Of a DNA stretch of 64,000 nt, positions 12,048-24,275 are shown in pieces. Below the pieces are notes generated by a model that made no database searches, was not told where the DNA came from, and saw only the letters and a program-made list of their open reading frames with translations. Source of the stretch: Citrus sinensis (Eukaryota; Streptophyta; Magnoliopsida; Sapindales; Rutaceae). How positions within the stretch are numbered: position 1 is the first letter of the stretch; every line of letters begins with the position of its first letter. The stretch lies in assembly GCF_022201045.2 (NCBI RefSeq), contig NC_068558.1, positions 45,225,001 to 45,289,000 on the forward strand. The letters run 5' to 3'. Both the position numbers and the translations under genes were made by a program.

Positions 12048-13720
12048 ATTAATTTATTATCATATTAATGCTGTTGATACACACATCTACATGCACCCAC
12101 CATTTGATTATCTCCCAAGACGTACCTCTCTCCCGCCGTTTTATGCCATCACATCCATAGGTTTTTATTTAGATATGACGAAACAATTTTCATTTTGCAT
12201 AAATATGACCATGTTTTTCAAATGTAATTTAAATGACAGTTTAGTGGTATTTTATCTAAGATACCCCTCTCATCTTTATAAAGAACAAATTCTCTTTCCA
12301 TAAAAATTTCAGTGGCTCTCTATTGAACTTACATCAAATTCAATACTTCTTCAACAAACATTATCCCAAAACAATTTAAAAATCACATCCACTTCTAACA
12401 AACTGCATTTTTCTTTAATATTTGTCATAAGATTAGTTTCTTTTTTTTTTTTTAGTTTAAGTTTTATTTTGTTTACTTACAACTATATAGATAGAAGAGT
12501 TGAATTTATTAGTGTTGGCTTTTTTTTTTTATTTAGTAATTTTTTTCTTATAAAATACGATGAAGTATATTTAAATGTACAGGCAATATACATATAATTT
12601 CTTTTATGGGATTTATTGTGTTCCTTGCTGATAAATGAACTTAGTGTTAGAAACTTATAATATTTGTTCTAGTTTATAATCTAAACTTCTCAACTTTCAA
12701 TACCTCTAGACAAGTCACGAGTCGAGAGGTTTGAAAACGTTAATAAATGTAGAACTAGAAGTTTTGAATTTTAAAAGTATAGAATTTCACATCTACTCTC
12801 TTCGGTCATTCATTGATACCACAATAAAAAAAAAATTAAATAAAATGTAATTATATAAAAATGGCATACTTCTCTAATAGACAAGTGTATAAGTGTAGAG
12901 GTCCATAACACAATTTGAAAATATTAATTTGTATTAAATAAAAGGGTATTTGGTAACTTCGCTTCAAATTCTGATATATTCTTAGTATTTATAGTGCGTT
13001 TACTTATAAGATTATAAAATTAAATCTCACAATGAAAATGATTGATGGTGCTTACTTATTAAAGTAGAAGGGAGATATGAATAAAATATATGGACCCACA
13101 TGTTTTTGAAATCAAAGAATGGGAGTTTGGAATTAAGTTTTCATTCCTTAAACTCTCCATTTTACTCCAATTAAATTTTTATAATTTCTAAATTGCCCTC
13201 AATTAAGTTTTGTTGTTTTTTGTATTTTGGTCTGTGTAGAAGGTTTGTAATATTTACAAATAGGTCTTTATTATTTAATAATAATAATATCATCATCATT
13301 GTCATCGATGTCAATATTACTAATATTACTAATATTATTCTTATTAAAATTTATTAATTTTATTATTATTAATAAAAATAAATAATTATTTTCAATAATA
13401 ATAATAATCACAATCACAATTATTATAATAAATAATGACAATAATTAATAGAGATCATTTTAATAATTTATTTTATTTATAAAATAAAATAAATATATTC
13501 AGAATAATATAACTTATTTAAGATAAAATAAATAAATTCCCATTCAGTACATGGGATTGCAATATACTGTAATTCAGTGATTGCCTAATAGAAACGCCTC
13601 ATCCAAATATCGAGTCATGTACTTGCCATTTAGATATCAGTGATTCATATTCGGTGATTATTCATTTATTCATCCACATTCACATAGCAGTCGCTTGGAA
13701 CCGTAACCGTCCCCCCCACA
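12048..13720. other. AT-rich intergenic DNA with possible old transposon remnant
   Basis: No supported gene. Around 13003-13603 the ends 'gtgcgtttac' and (reverse complement) 'gaggcgtttc' look like diverged terminal repeats around an extremely AT-rich core made of aataat runs, but I could not find a matching target duplication. The open frame at 12091-12303 is low-complexity and matches nothing I recognise. Confidence 0.3.
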
Positions 13721-13729
13721 AAACCCTAA
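13721..13729 (+). promoter_or_regulatory. Telo-box in the NOP16 leader/promoter
   Basis: Exact AAACCCTAA 36 bases before the NOP16 start codon, with a related 'aatccta' just downstream. Telo-boxes are a known element of plant ribosomal-protein and ribosome-biogenesis promoters, which fits the gene it precedes. Confidence 0.7.
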
Positions 13730-13764
13730 ACAAAATCCTAAACGCCAGCGAGAGACAGCGAGCG

Positions 13765-15119
13765 ATGGGAAGGTCAAGAAGGAAGTACAAGAGATCGAGG
13801 ACAAAGGTTCGAGTGGGCCTCCCAAAGAAGAACCCACACTTGTTCAAGCCAGCCTTCTCTCTCCCTCCAAAGCTTCGCTCGCTCGTTGACGAACTTCCCC
13901 AGTGGGACGGTAAGGCCAGCGTCATTCAGAACTACAAGTCGTTCGGTCTCGTCTCCAACCCCAACTTGCTCGGCGTGCGATCTCGCACTTCTCACATCGT
14001 CGAAAGCGAGTCCCTCCAGGTGACTCAGCCCTCCGATGAACCCGCTAACGAATTTGAGCCCATTGATTCTGGTAGCGATCTCGAAGAAGACGGTCAGTTT
14101 TCCCCTCTCTCTCAAATGAAATTTCAATCTTAGATTTAATTACCTTTATTCTGTCTGCGGTTGTAATCAATTAAACCTTTGTGTTGCTGTTGAGTTATTG
14201 TGTTTTTACACCAATAAATGTTTAATTCCCTAGTTATTGAAAATCTTGCATATCCTTCTCTGTTAGCTGCTCAAATGACTCAAGATTGCTCGTCTTAGTG
14301 TTTGGTATTAGGTGTTCACTATTTTGATATGATGATGAATTAATTTCTTTTTTAAATTTTACAAGTTTAGTTTAATTGGAAATGCAACGTTGTTGCTGGT
14401 ATGTTTGACTTGTTTGCTTGCTTGATAAATATGATCGTAATTTACTTGATATTTGCTAAGTCCTAATTAAATGGCATTCTAAGATTTGTAGCAATTCCAA
14501 CTGGGTATTTTAGAAGATGCTGAGCGCACCAGTTGTTCTGGTCAGTTATTGAAGCTGTGTTTTTGGTCTATGGTAAATCAAGTTTGGTTGCTTATGCAAA
14601 TATGTCGAAGTGAATATATTTATTGCCTTGTTTTTGTCAGCATGAGATTGAGTTCTTCTGTTCAGTTATTGAGTTTCTGTCGGCATTGTAAATTATTGGA
14701 ACCTTCTTATCATTCAGAGTTATATGAAATTGGACTTCCAAGGTTCTTCTGTGCCCGACTTCAATGCTGTTTCTTTTGTTAAAAATAGATGTGAAATCTG
14801 CGTTAGGAAAGAAGCGGAAAGATGGGAAGACAGCATCATTGCAGCCTTTAACCACAATTCAGCGAGTCTATATCGGTCGACTGGTTGAGACATATGGAGA
14901 TGGCTATCAGGTATATTTCAACTTCTTATTTATGTTTATGGAGTTATAATTACAGTTCTTGGTACAGTCTGCCTACCTTAACTTCCTTCCCTTTCGTTGC
15001 AGGCAATGTTCAGGGATACAAAACTAAATGCAATGCAGCATTCTGTTGCCACTTTGGAGAAATTATGCAAAAGATATGACATATGTAAGGATAAAAATCC
15101 TTTGATATTTTCTAGTTGA
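13765..15119 (+). CDS. NOP16: NOP16-like nucleolar protein (60S ribosome biogenesis)
   Basis: Three exons, 13765-14092, 14789-14910 and 15003-15119, join in frame to 188 aa. Nop16 proteins act in the nucleolus in early 60S subunit assembly. The N terminus is strongly basic (MGRSRRKYKRSRTKVRVG), as expected for nucleolar import and RNA contact. A central conserved stretch holds WDGKASVIQNYKSFGL. After it comes an acidic run (SGSDLEED) at the first exon junction. The C-terminal exons hold the family motifs PLTTIQRVYIGRLVETYGD and MQHSVATLEKLCKRY. The start at 13765 is chosen because the family begins MGxSRRKY; the in-frame upstream Met at 13654 would add an unrelated leader. The protein ends CKDKNPLIFSS, close to the plant family end, so I do not use the GTAAGG at 15084 as a donor. 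Confidence 0.93.
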
Positions 15120-16038
15120 GAACAGCTCAGATTTGCTTGGAATTTTTGGGATATCAAAGAAGTAAAATGTGAACCTCCTTCATCACCATTGTTTGTTTAC
15201 AATGAATGTAAACAAATATCTTCCTGTTTTCAATGGACTTAGATTTTCTATTTTATTGCTGCAAATTTAATCCTAAAAAATGATTAGATTTTTTATAGTT
15301 AGAAGAGTCTGATACTATTTGAAGTAAAGTAATAATTGTCATCGTTGCATGTGTGACATCGTTGGTATGTGGGTGAACATGTTAGGGTTGCTTCCAAGAT
15401 GTATATTCTAAATTTAAATGGATAGAAAATTTTAGGTGAGAAGCCCTGCCCCTGCCCTGAAAAGTAGCTTCATTCATCAAATACAATGTATGCCTTGGTG
15501 TTTTCTGATGTAACACTAAAATCTGAGGTCTGAAATATGGCAGTTGTGGAAGCGGCGGACCAACGAAATAGTTCTAGTCATCTCCGTGATGCCATTTACT
15601 TGGATAATGAGAATTTTTATTTTGATTTTTCACATACATACGTTATCCTGAGCGGTAAGAATGTGTTAATGACAAAGAGTAAGAAACATCAAACAATATG
15701 ACAATCAACATCAAACAATAAGATAATTTCTGGGACATTGGTTTGGCTATTCCCATTAATGGGCGTCGGAAACTGTTGATTCTAAGTCGTGCAAGAAATC
15801 AATCAGGGAGAGAGAATTTCGCCAATCAAGAACATTTAAGAATAATTCATTGTTGTTGTTGTTTTATTGCTTGGACATGGAATGAATTAAACAAAAACAA
15901 TAACGTGGATGCAGCAGGTCTCAGCTTTAGACCTGGAGAATTTTTTTGAAAAATTACAAAATTAAGATTGCAAAGCTTGCGGCGAGACAGAAGGGACGCC
16001 TTGGAGCCTTCTTCAGCGCAGATATCTGAGGAAGAGAA
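15120..16038. other. Spacer between NOP16 and SAUR genes
   Basis: Contains the NOP16 3' UTR and the SAUR 3' UTR at its right end. The open frame at 15743-15949 has no recognisable similarity. I see no repeat structure or gene here. Confidence 0.5.
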
Positions 16039-16389
16039 TCATTGTTCGGACTTGATGCTTCTCGTCTTGGCTTGGTTCAAAAACTGATCAAATGTGTCAG
16101 TTGTGCATGGAAGCGTGATGGGACCGTCAATCTTGAAGTCGAGAAAGCCATCTTCTTGTGATTGCATCAATAATTCTCTAAGCTTGTGGAATTTAAGGTA
16201 CTCCACCGGAACATCGTATCTCTTGCGCCCCTCACCGACGTACATGGGTATGTGGCCACTCGGAGTCGGAGCTATTATCTCGGAACGTTCAACAATTGCA
16301 AGCATTCCACAGCATGCCTTGGACTTGGGGTTACTCAACCTCTTCATGACTGCAGTAATGTTTCTGCGAACACTTCTTGTCGAGAACAT
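16039..16389 (-). CDS. SAUR family auxin-responsive protein (1)
   Basis: Intronless gene, 116 aa from the Met at 16387-16389; the longer open frame starting at 16452 adds a hydrophobic leader not typical of SAURs. The core SAUR domain is clear: GHIPMYVGEGRKRYDVPVEYL, then a leucine-rich helix (FHKLRELLMQSQEDGF), then ITLPCTTDTFDQFL near the C terminus. SAURs are small plant proteins that promote cell expansion, mainly by inhibiting PP2C.D phosphatases and so activating plasma-membrane H+-ATPases. The basic N terminus with a cysteine pair (KSKACC) is usual for the family. It lies head-to-head with a second SAUR. Confidence 0.93.
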   Translation of the reverse strand: MFSTRSVRRNITAVMKRLSNPKSKACCGMLAIVERSEIIAPTPSGHIPMYVGEGRKRYDVPVEYLKFHKLRELLMQSQEDGFLDFKIDGPITLPCTTDTFDQFLNQAKTRSIKSEQ

Positions 16390-16886
16390 GATTAAATTAA
16401 TTTTAATTAAAAGGGAGGTTTTGTGGGTTAAGCAAGAATGAACGAGCAGCAAAATGACTCCAGTAGTAGCTAGGCAACTAAAAAGAAGAAGCTATCGCTC
16501 TCGAGGAGTTGTATTTATACATAAGAGGTAAAATTGTGTTGATGTGACTAATGTCCCCAAGCAATCAGAATTCCCATAGTTATTGGGTTTTCGTTTTTAG
16601 AAACTTCCTAACTCGATCAGGAGATATATTTAATTTGCATATATATTACATTACGGCACGGCTCACGCTTGCATGGAATACTTAATATCCAATGAGGTTT
16701 TGACAACTTAATTAATGTTTGCTTATTTATGATCTAATTCGTAGCAAAAATTGGACAATTAATTAAACTATGTACTTGACCTACAAGCAAATGGAAAACC
16801 TAATTTAATTAAATAGTACTATTGACCCGTATTGAGTGAATTACTGGTTTAATCTGATTTTTCTCCCTTTGCTCACCAGATCAATA
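16390..16886. promoter_or_regulatory. Divergent promoter region shared by two SAUR genes
   Basis: The 497-bp region between two oppositely oriented SAUR start codons must contain both promoters. A TATA-like box for the left gene (tataaatac on the minus strand, 16511-16519) lies about 125 bp before its start codon. I did not find an unambiguous TGTCTC auxin response element. Confidence 0.5.
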
Positions 16887-17213
16887 ATGTCTAAGCTAAA
16901 AATTCGAGAAAGGCTCATCTCCCTCGTGACAAAACTGAAGTTAAAGAGGAGGAAAGTGCCTAAAGGATTCAGGGTGATGTACATTGGAGAAGCACGACAA
17001 AAGTTTGTGGTTCCCATCGAATGTTTGTCGTCTGTAATGTTTCGAGCATTGTTGAATCAGTTCGAGGCTAAAGACAAAGTTGATGGACCAAATCCAATTG
17101 TGCTGCCTTGCTCCCCTTTGATGTTCCAGTGGATACTCAATCTCGCATCGTCTAAGTCGCCAGCTGATCACCCACGTTCAGTCAATACAGATTTTGCATG
17201 CATGCATATGTGA
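16887..17213 (+). CDS. SAUR family auxin-responsive protein (2)
   Basis: Intronless, 108 aa from the Met at 16887 (MSKLKIRERL); the in-frame Met at 16836 would add an unlikely hydrophobic leader. The SAUR core is present: GFRVMYIGEARQKFVVPIECL, then MFRALLNQFEAKDKVDG and IVLPCSPLMFQWIL. Compared with the neighbouring SAUR the domain is more diverged: GHIPMYVGE is GFRVMYIGE and the helix before the acidic loop is shorter. It probably arose by an old inverted tandem duplication. Either reduced or altered function is possible. Confidence 0.88.
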   Translation: MSKLKIRERLISLVTKLKLKRRKVPKGFRVMYIGEARQKFVVPIECLSSVMFRALLNQFEAKDKVDGPNPIVLPCSPLMFQWILNLASSKSPADHPRSVNTDFACMHM

Positions 17214-17529
17214 TCTTCTAAATTGATTCTTCAATTCAATTTAAGGTTTTCATGTTATTAATTTGTTCGTTGACACAATAAATATTCTGGGTATTCAAAC
17301 AGCAAATTTTTTAATCATGTATGTTAATTGTCACAGATATATATTCAAACAATACCATCCTAATTACGCATACGCCGAAGCAATTGTGCATGTATAATAT
17401 TTTATATATGTACAGAATTTGTATGCCCAATGACGACCAACATAAACAAAAACTGAAACCAAAGATTTCCATGTTAACTTTTACCTAAACAGCAACTAGA
17501 AAAGAGAAAATTATTGCATAAATAAATAA
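17214..17529. other. Convergent 3' spacer between SAUR 2 and NLA-like gene
   Basis: About 315 bp of AT-rich DNA that should hold both 3' UTRs. No other feature seen. Confidence 0.5.
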
Positions 17530-19837
17530 CTAGACGCCCATGAATGCTCGACACTGGGACTCCCAATGCTCCTTTGCTTGCCGAACCCTCGCTACTCTTT
17601 CCATCTTAAGCCGCTCCTCCCAGTACTCCTGGCAGCTGTTCAAAAATGAGCATGGTCAAAGAAAAATAAATTAAGAAACTTGTTGTGGGTGCATTCATTA
17701 TAAAACACCAGCATCGCACATCAATTAATTCAATTATTCAGCTCAGCTCCCCTTATGCAATAAGATCTTAAGAAACAAAAGAACATAGGAGTAGTGACAT
17801 GCATTGAGCTTAACTTATCTGAACTAAGGTGAATGCATGATGGATGGTAGCAATTTTAAAAGAGTACAAACCTTCGACTTAATAGAAGATTAAGCTCATC
17901 CAAGTGTACGGCACCTTCGTATACTCCTGCCTGAAATCAAATTACACTATAGATTAGCAAACAGAGAGTTGATCACTTAATTTGATGACCAAGGAGCTAT
18001 TCCATACATGCATCATAATTTTATATTTTTCTGGCGAAGCATTGGTTTGTTGAAATTTGATAGGTTATATCTCATGTTATGCTCCTGAAAAAATTTCAAA
18101 TGAATCCTCAATTTATAATATAGCTATATTACATTTGTGTCATCAGTCTAATTACAGATGGTCGCTCCATGTCCTCAATTTATGAGACGAGACCACGAAA
18201 TGATTACTGGCTGCAAACTCATTTATTCAAAAATCAAGAAATTGAGTGAAAAAGATTACTGACTGCAGTGATATAAAACGTTACCTCTCTGCACAGGGGG
18301 CATTTTTCTTTAGGTTCTGCTGCCTTTAGTCCATCAACAATGGTCACTGATGCAGCAGAGCAAGCACACATGTAGCAGAATATATGACCACATGTCAGGG
18401 AAACTGGATCAAAAACAGTGTCCTGTTACAAGAAAAGCACACAAATTTGGTGACGGCCACACTACAGCACATGGTATAGTTAATAGTTTCCATCATGAAG
18501 CTGAACCTAAATGCGAGGTTGTACGTAAAAAGAACAAAGCTCAAAGTTAGATAATGAAACCTTAGCTTTTAGGGGCATTAAAATTATATAGCATTCAAAG
18601 ATTTAGACCTCAAACCATAACAGGACAAGTGACAGCACATATTAGCCAGGCTTCAAGAACTCACTATATGCTCAGACATTGCAGGCTTGTAGTATGATTT
18701 TGATTTTTGCTATTTTGCTTAGTTGAGTTTGAGTGCCACACAATTTTCTTGTGATTTTTTTAGTGAAAATTAAGCATAATTTAATAGTTAGAGAAACAAA
18801 ATGAAGGATTGACTTACCAAGCATATAGAACAGGTCAAGTCAATATCAAGCTTGACGGAATCAAAGAGCTCACAAGAGAGCGATGGCTTGTCGTCATTAA
18901 ATTTAAGATAGCACCCTTCAAAGAACGCAGGGGCCTTCCTTGTGTTGACTTTTGTGTCCCTCAAATTGATATGGAAAGCCATGAGCTCACACAGCCATGG
19001 AGACTGTAAGATTTCAACGTGCATACTCTGTGCTTGTGACTTGAAGGCCTGCCCTTGCTTTGAATAATGAACCTGCACCACATACCAAAAACAAAAGATT
19101 AATAAATATCACAATGAAAAACAGAACATACGTTTTACTAATTGTTTGTACCTGACAAAGTGGCACGAACATGAAACGGAAACATACCTTATCATATTTC
19201 TTAAGTATTTTTCGGATTGCAATGGCATTGATTAGCGCATAGGTAACCAAGTCCTTGCCTTCTTGAATTAAGGCACCGTGGGTGCCGTGCAATTTGCCTT
19301 TAAACCAAATTAAGCACTTTGAAAACCCGGAAGCCAGATGGAGCTCAAGCAGTTTCTGTGCGCGCTCGTTAAAGCAACCCACGATAGCTGACATTTCATT
19401 AAGAAGCGAGGGGAAGAAGGTTCCATCGCAAACTGCACATTAAGCAGAATGCACAACAGAGTCAATTAAAACCCAAAAAAAAAAAAAAAAAAGTACAAGA
19501 AATTCAAGGCTTGTTGAGACAAATATTCTCAAAATCATAAAATCACTTAATTGTTAAAAATTTTCTTGAATTTAATTTTTTTTAAAAAAAATCCAGTAAA
19601 ATCAAATAGAAAGAAAACATTAAGAATCTAATGAAAAATGAACCAACTTTAATGGAGGATACCAGGGCATTGGTGAGGGCAGGTTTGAGTGTCAACAACT
19701 CCCTTGTTAATCTCTTTCTGGGACTGAAATTCCTTCCTGCACATCTTCAAAATCTTCTTAAGCTTCTTGAAACCAACCCCAGGTAATTTTCTCTCTTGGC
19801 CTTGCATGTACTCTTGGTACTTCTTGCAGAACTTCAT
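17530..19837 (-). CDS. NLA: SPX-RING E3 ubiquitin ligase, NLA/BAH1-like
   Basis: Six exons on the minus strand: 19663-19837, 19188-19432, 18818-19072, 18285-18422, 17872-17930, 17530-17635; 325 aa, near the usual 335. The start [11 protein letters not shown] is the typical first motif of an SPX domain, which binds inositol pyrophosphates and reports phosphate status. The SPX part runs to about residue 150 and includes [14 protein letters not shown] and [19 protein letters not shown]3HC4 RING follows at 221-269 (Cys221, Cys224, Cys236, His238, Cys241, Cys244, Cys266, Cys269), split across an intron after CSICL. In Arabidopsis NLA degrades PHT1 phosphate transporters and NRT1.7 and is needed for nitrogen-limitation adaptation. 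No open frame breaks; splice junctions all keep phase. The short fifth exon (59 bp) ends in phase 2, giving Ser-Cys at the join. Confidence 0.95.
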
Positions 19838-22194
19838 TTCTCGATTCTCATACAATGAAACTGTAAAACTATAATGAAAAATAAAATCAAACGCAAGAAA
19901 ATGATGTCTTAGTGTTTATCAAAAACTAATGAATCATGATTATGCTGCTAACTATAGGGTCTATCTATCTCAATGGCTCTGTCTCTCTGTTTCATGTGAA
20001 ATAAAAATAATAACGGCCCGAGCTAGTTGAGACGTATTTAAAGGACAAATTGACACGGAGAAAAAAAGAAAAGAAAAAGAAAAGTCAATTTCTCGGATAT
20101 TTCTCGATAACTTAAAACAGACCCCGTCGATGATCACTGAGCTGACAAGAAACTCAAGAGTTACATGCTTGTTACCAAATTTGTCTACCTCCTCTCCTGA
20201 CGCCTTTCTCCTTAACCCGGTCCCATAATTGACAAATGTAAAATTGTTGTTTACTTTCTCAAAACGGCAGGTTTTATTCATTATTTCATTATTTATTGTT
20301 TATTCAACAATCGCCGGCCTGTTCTCTTCTTTTTAAGTTGTGGAGCTAACATCTTCTCTCCAGTGTATCTCCCTAAATTAAAATCATAAAAATGGTGTTA
20401 CGTACTTCTATTCAAATGCTAAATAATGAACTTGTTACTGCAAAATTTGTGCCCTAATAATGATGGTTGCATCATGGATCCATGGCCGCTATTTGTACGT
20501 CGTTTTGGAAAAGAGTGGAGAAATATACAAACGACCACTTTTTTTTTTTCCAAAGATTCTTCAATGGATAAGCATCCATCAACACCAAGTGTGAGTCATC
20601 ATTTCTTTGAACGGTGAGCGTTTGTTACTTCATCACGGCTTGTGTAACGTAAGATGTTGAATTTGAGGCTCACAAAATTAAGATATTTGGTGAAATCAAT
20701 AAAAAGGTATAGAAACCGAGATCATGTGAAATATTTGTTGCAAAGTTGTATTTTCCAACCATATCCATTAAAGACACTCGCGGGTCCCCTCTTTCTTGCT
20801 TTTGTTGGCTTAGCTTTCCCCTATACTATTATATATTCGCGTTGAGTTTGCTACTAATTACCATTTTTTACATTATTCACAATAAGTTATTATAAGTAAA
20901 GATTATATAAGTACTTTGAATATCGGTAATTACATAAGTACCTTATTCTCAAAATATTAGTACTAATCATTATTTGAGATTATTTTAACAACACGCACAT
21001 CAGCTCCTCAAATGATCAACTCGAATAAAAATTTGAAGATTGTTAAAGAAATGACATAATTAATTAATACGAAAAGTTCTTATATAAATTTTTAAAAAAA
21101 TGATTAAAAAAAAATATTTTTACGAGCGCAATGTTAGGACGGACTACGGAGAAACCCAGCACTCTCTGAGGCGCTTCGCCACTGTTCGGTAGGTAGATTT
21201 TTATATGTACATAGTAAATCCTATCTTTTCAAAGAAAAAGAAAAAGAGTAAATCTTTAAATAATCAATAGTAGTAGTAATAATACGGTAAGGAACAGCAG
21301 GATGCCACTATGGGTGGACAAAATTGAAAGAAAAACCAATATCATGACTCAATCAATTAGCTAAAATGCCGTATGAATGATTAGATGCTCAATGCAAAAC
21401 TTTATGATAAAATTATGACTAGCGGAATGGATGGGATGGCAAAATCTTACGAAATCGGAAGCCTGCTTGCTTTTTCAAATTTCAATTGGTCTTATCTCCT
21501 TCTTCATGTTGCTGTAATGCTAACGTGTTTTCTTCCAACTACACATCCGACTTTTTAATGCTAATATACGCGGTTTTACACTTTTACTTGATGAAGAATC
21601 GATCACAGCTTTTATAGTTGTGCTGGTACACACATTAGAAAACTAACTAAATTAGTTCTAATAAATAAATAATGTTCCATAACTTTGTGAAAAATCTTAA
21701 CTTCGATCTTGTGATATAAAAAAATTGCACCCGTTTTGGTATAATAAATAAATTCTACCCATAAATACGTGAAGGTCGAATAATTTACTTTTTCAATAAA
21801 ATTATTTTTTGCTTAGTTATAATATAAAAATAAATATATATTTCAAGAAAATTATTATTTTTGCTTAATTCTAACGTATTAAAAAAAATCCTTATTAAAA
21901 ATAAACTCCACATCGAGGGGGAGTTAAAATTGGTGAACCCATTCGTTCTGCTGGTCCAAATTCAATAATATAAGGATTCCCCTAACTTAGCATTAGCCAT
22001 AATATAATTATAACAAATGATGCCGTGCGTTTCAGCTTTGGAGTTTTGGCTCCGAATCATTTTCATTATTTTCATTTCGCGATACGATAAGTTGAGGATA
22101 CAAACTACGAAGAGAACAACAGTGTCTAAAATATCGCCACGTGGAAACTGGAAAGCAATTCTTCATGACACACTGTGAATGATGCGGGTGGGTG
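19838..22194. other. NLA promoter region and AT-rich spacer
   Basis: The first few hundred bases should hold the NLA leader and promoter. No gene is supported in the rest. The open frames at 20426-20617 and 20654-20845 have no family signature. A short GC-richer patch at about 21122-21200 stands out from the AT-rich surroundings but I do not recognise it. An 8-bp palindrome ccacgtgg (ABRE/G-box type) lies at about 22138-22145 but has no nearby gene. Confidence 0.4.
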
Positions 22195-22899
22195 AATGGA
22201 CTCGGGATAAAAGCTCATTTAGTCCCTATATTTTAAGATTAGTATCTGTTTAGTTCTTATATTTTTTAAAATGCTTCAAAATATCCCTACCGTTAAAGTA
22301 TTGATACCCCTAACGTTTACTTTTTATTTCTTTTGACTTACTTTTACAATATTACCCTTTTATAATAATTTTTTTATTTAGATATTAATAAAAAAAATAA
22401 TTAAATTATCAATTTCACCCTAGAAAATAAAAAAAAATTATATTAATTTTTTTGCAAGCACCATTTGTACACTTGGTAGTTTGCATACAATTTTTGACAA
22501 TTAAAAATTAATATATATATTTTTTATTTTTTAGGGTTAAATTGGTAATTTAATTTTTTATTAATGTCCTAACAAAAAAATAATTATAAAAGGGTAATAT
22601 TGTAAAAGTAAACCAAAAGAAATAAAAAGTAATAATTTAATTTTTGACAATTAAAAATTAATATAAATTTTTAGGGTTAAATTAGTAATTTAATTATTTT
22701 CTTTTTATTAATGTCCAAATAAAAAAATTATTATAAAAGGATAATATTGTAAAAGTAAGTCAAAAGAAATAAAAAGTAACGATATGGGTATCAATACTTC
22801 AACGGTAGGGATGTTTCGAGATATTTTTAAAAATATAAGGACTAAACGAACACTAATCTTAAAATATAAGGACTAAATGAGCTTTTACCCAATTAACTC
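22195..22899. mobile_element. Mutator-like MITE, family copy 1 (687 bp)
   Basis: The body is 22204-22890. The left end 'gggataaaagctcatttagt' and the reverse complement of the right end 'gggtaaaagctcatttagtc' open inverted arms of more than 200 bp. Flanking 9-mers aatggactc (22195-22203) and aattaactc (22891-22899) match at 7 of 9 positions and look like a degraded 9-bp target duplication. Inside, a block of about 140 bp is tandemly duplicated (about 22498-22640 and 22647-22785), which accounts for its extra length relative to the related copy at 61751. No coding capacity. Confidence 0.8.
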
Positions 22900-24039
22900 G
22901 CGTCCCCCTTTTTTCTTTTTCTTTTTTTTTTTTTGGGTGAAGTGCGTCACAGCGAAGCAATAGAACAGTCGATGGATACGAGGGCATTAACATAGAATAC
23001 TACCCCTCATTTTTTTTAAATACAAAAATACCCCTCTTTTCATTTTGAGGTTAACTACAAAGTCCAACAATTTGTGATATGTTACCCGAATCACTTACCT
23101 TTATCAAAAGTGGAGTAATTTTAATTCAAACAGGTGATAATAATGATAAAGACTAAAGAGTAAATATAAAATTAAAACAGTTGTAAGTGTTAGATTTTTA
23201 ATATTTTGATTCAACAAACAAGGACCAAAATCCACCAAAAGCAAAAAAATTTAGAATTAAATAGACATCGCTTAAAGTATAAAGTAAAAAATAATCATTA
23301 TCATATTGCTTGGCTTTGGAATTGATAATTTTCTGAAGCACAAGGAATAGGGAATTAATTAATTAACATTGAAGGCGTGCGTGGTTTTTCTTTCAAGAGA
23401 AAAAAATATGTAAAAATAAAATTATATAATTGGTTGGGCGATCCACGAAATGATTCGGTGTTGGGTATGTCCGTTTGATTGTAAAATAGTATTCTCCAAC
23501 AAATCCAATTTAAGTAGTGTGGATGGTTCTAAATTCATTCAAATTTGTGAGTGGAAGAGCCACTACACATTGTCTGCTTCAAATTTAATGTTTTGTTCGT
23601 GTGGTGGAATATTTTTACAGCTTTTCTTCACTCGATGGCCGAAGGATTAAAGATTGTAAGAACTGCATTTTAATGTTTTTTAAGTGATAATAATAATGAT
23701 TAAAAATGTGGAAACATCGCGGGATCGGGAAAATCCGAATTCAGCCAATATGTTATTTTATTTTTCAGAATTTAGTTAATACCCATATCTTGATTTTCAC
23801 CTTGTTATTTATTAATGTTGCTCCTGACCATTTGGCAATATTAACTTTGTCAGTTAATGATTTTACAGTCTGAATTCAATTCGGAAATTGTACTTATAAT
23901 TTGTTGACTGAACGGATGATGCACAAAGTTTTCTTCACCAACCAGAAAAAAAAAAAAAAAATCCAAACATTAAAATAAAAATAGAAACAGGGGCTGAGGC
24001 TGCTTGGTTGACAAGGGATGCTTTTAAATAAAAATAAAC
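22900..24039. other. AT-rich spacer
   Basis: No supported gene. The open frame 23450-23650 has no recognisable similarity. Several poly-A and poly-T runs suggest old, decayed insertions. Confidence 0.4.
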
Positions 24040-24275
24040 AAACCAACAAGCGTATAAATCAACTGGCATGGGGCTGTTTTATCTTATGGAAAGTCATCGG
24101 TTCGAGGTTTTAAAATGCAGTTGTGTTAAAATACTTGTTGGTAGAGTTTTGTCACCCTAATAGTCATACTCGGCTTAAATCTAGATTAATCGGGATCCAA
24201 TGTAATCTTCATTATTCAATTTTCGAATACCAGATGGTTTAATATACAAAAATAAAAAAAAATAAAAAAACAATT
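24040..24275 (+). mobile_element. SINE-like retroposon with A-rich tail
   Basis: A tRNA-like head has 'aactggcatggggctg' as a possible box A and 'ggttcgaggtt' (near 24099-24109) as a good Pol III box B, about 40 bp apart. The body runs about 200 bp and ends in an A-rich tail (aaaaataaaaaaaaataaaa). This is the layout of plant tRNA-derived SINEs. The target duplication could not be recognised because the left flank is itself A-rich. Confidence 0.5.

Noticed and set aside
12091..12303. 70-aa open frame in intergenic DNA
   Set aside because: Phe/Tyr/Leu-rich product of AT-rich DNA with no motif, promoter or splice context.
15084..15119. A further intron at gtaagg near the NOP16 C terminus
   Set aside because: The unspliced reading gives the family's normal end (KDKNP followed by a few residues), so splicing is not needed.
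19908..19930. Degenerate resemblance to the miR827 target site known in the Arabidopsis NLA leader
   Set aside because: The stretch has gaps and several mismatches relative to the site as I recall it, so pairing would be poor. I would not call it a target without degradome data.
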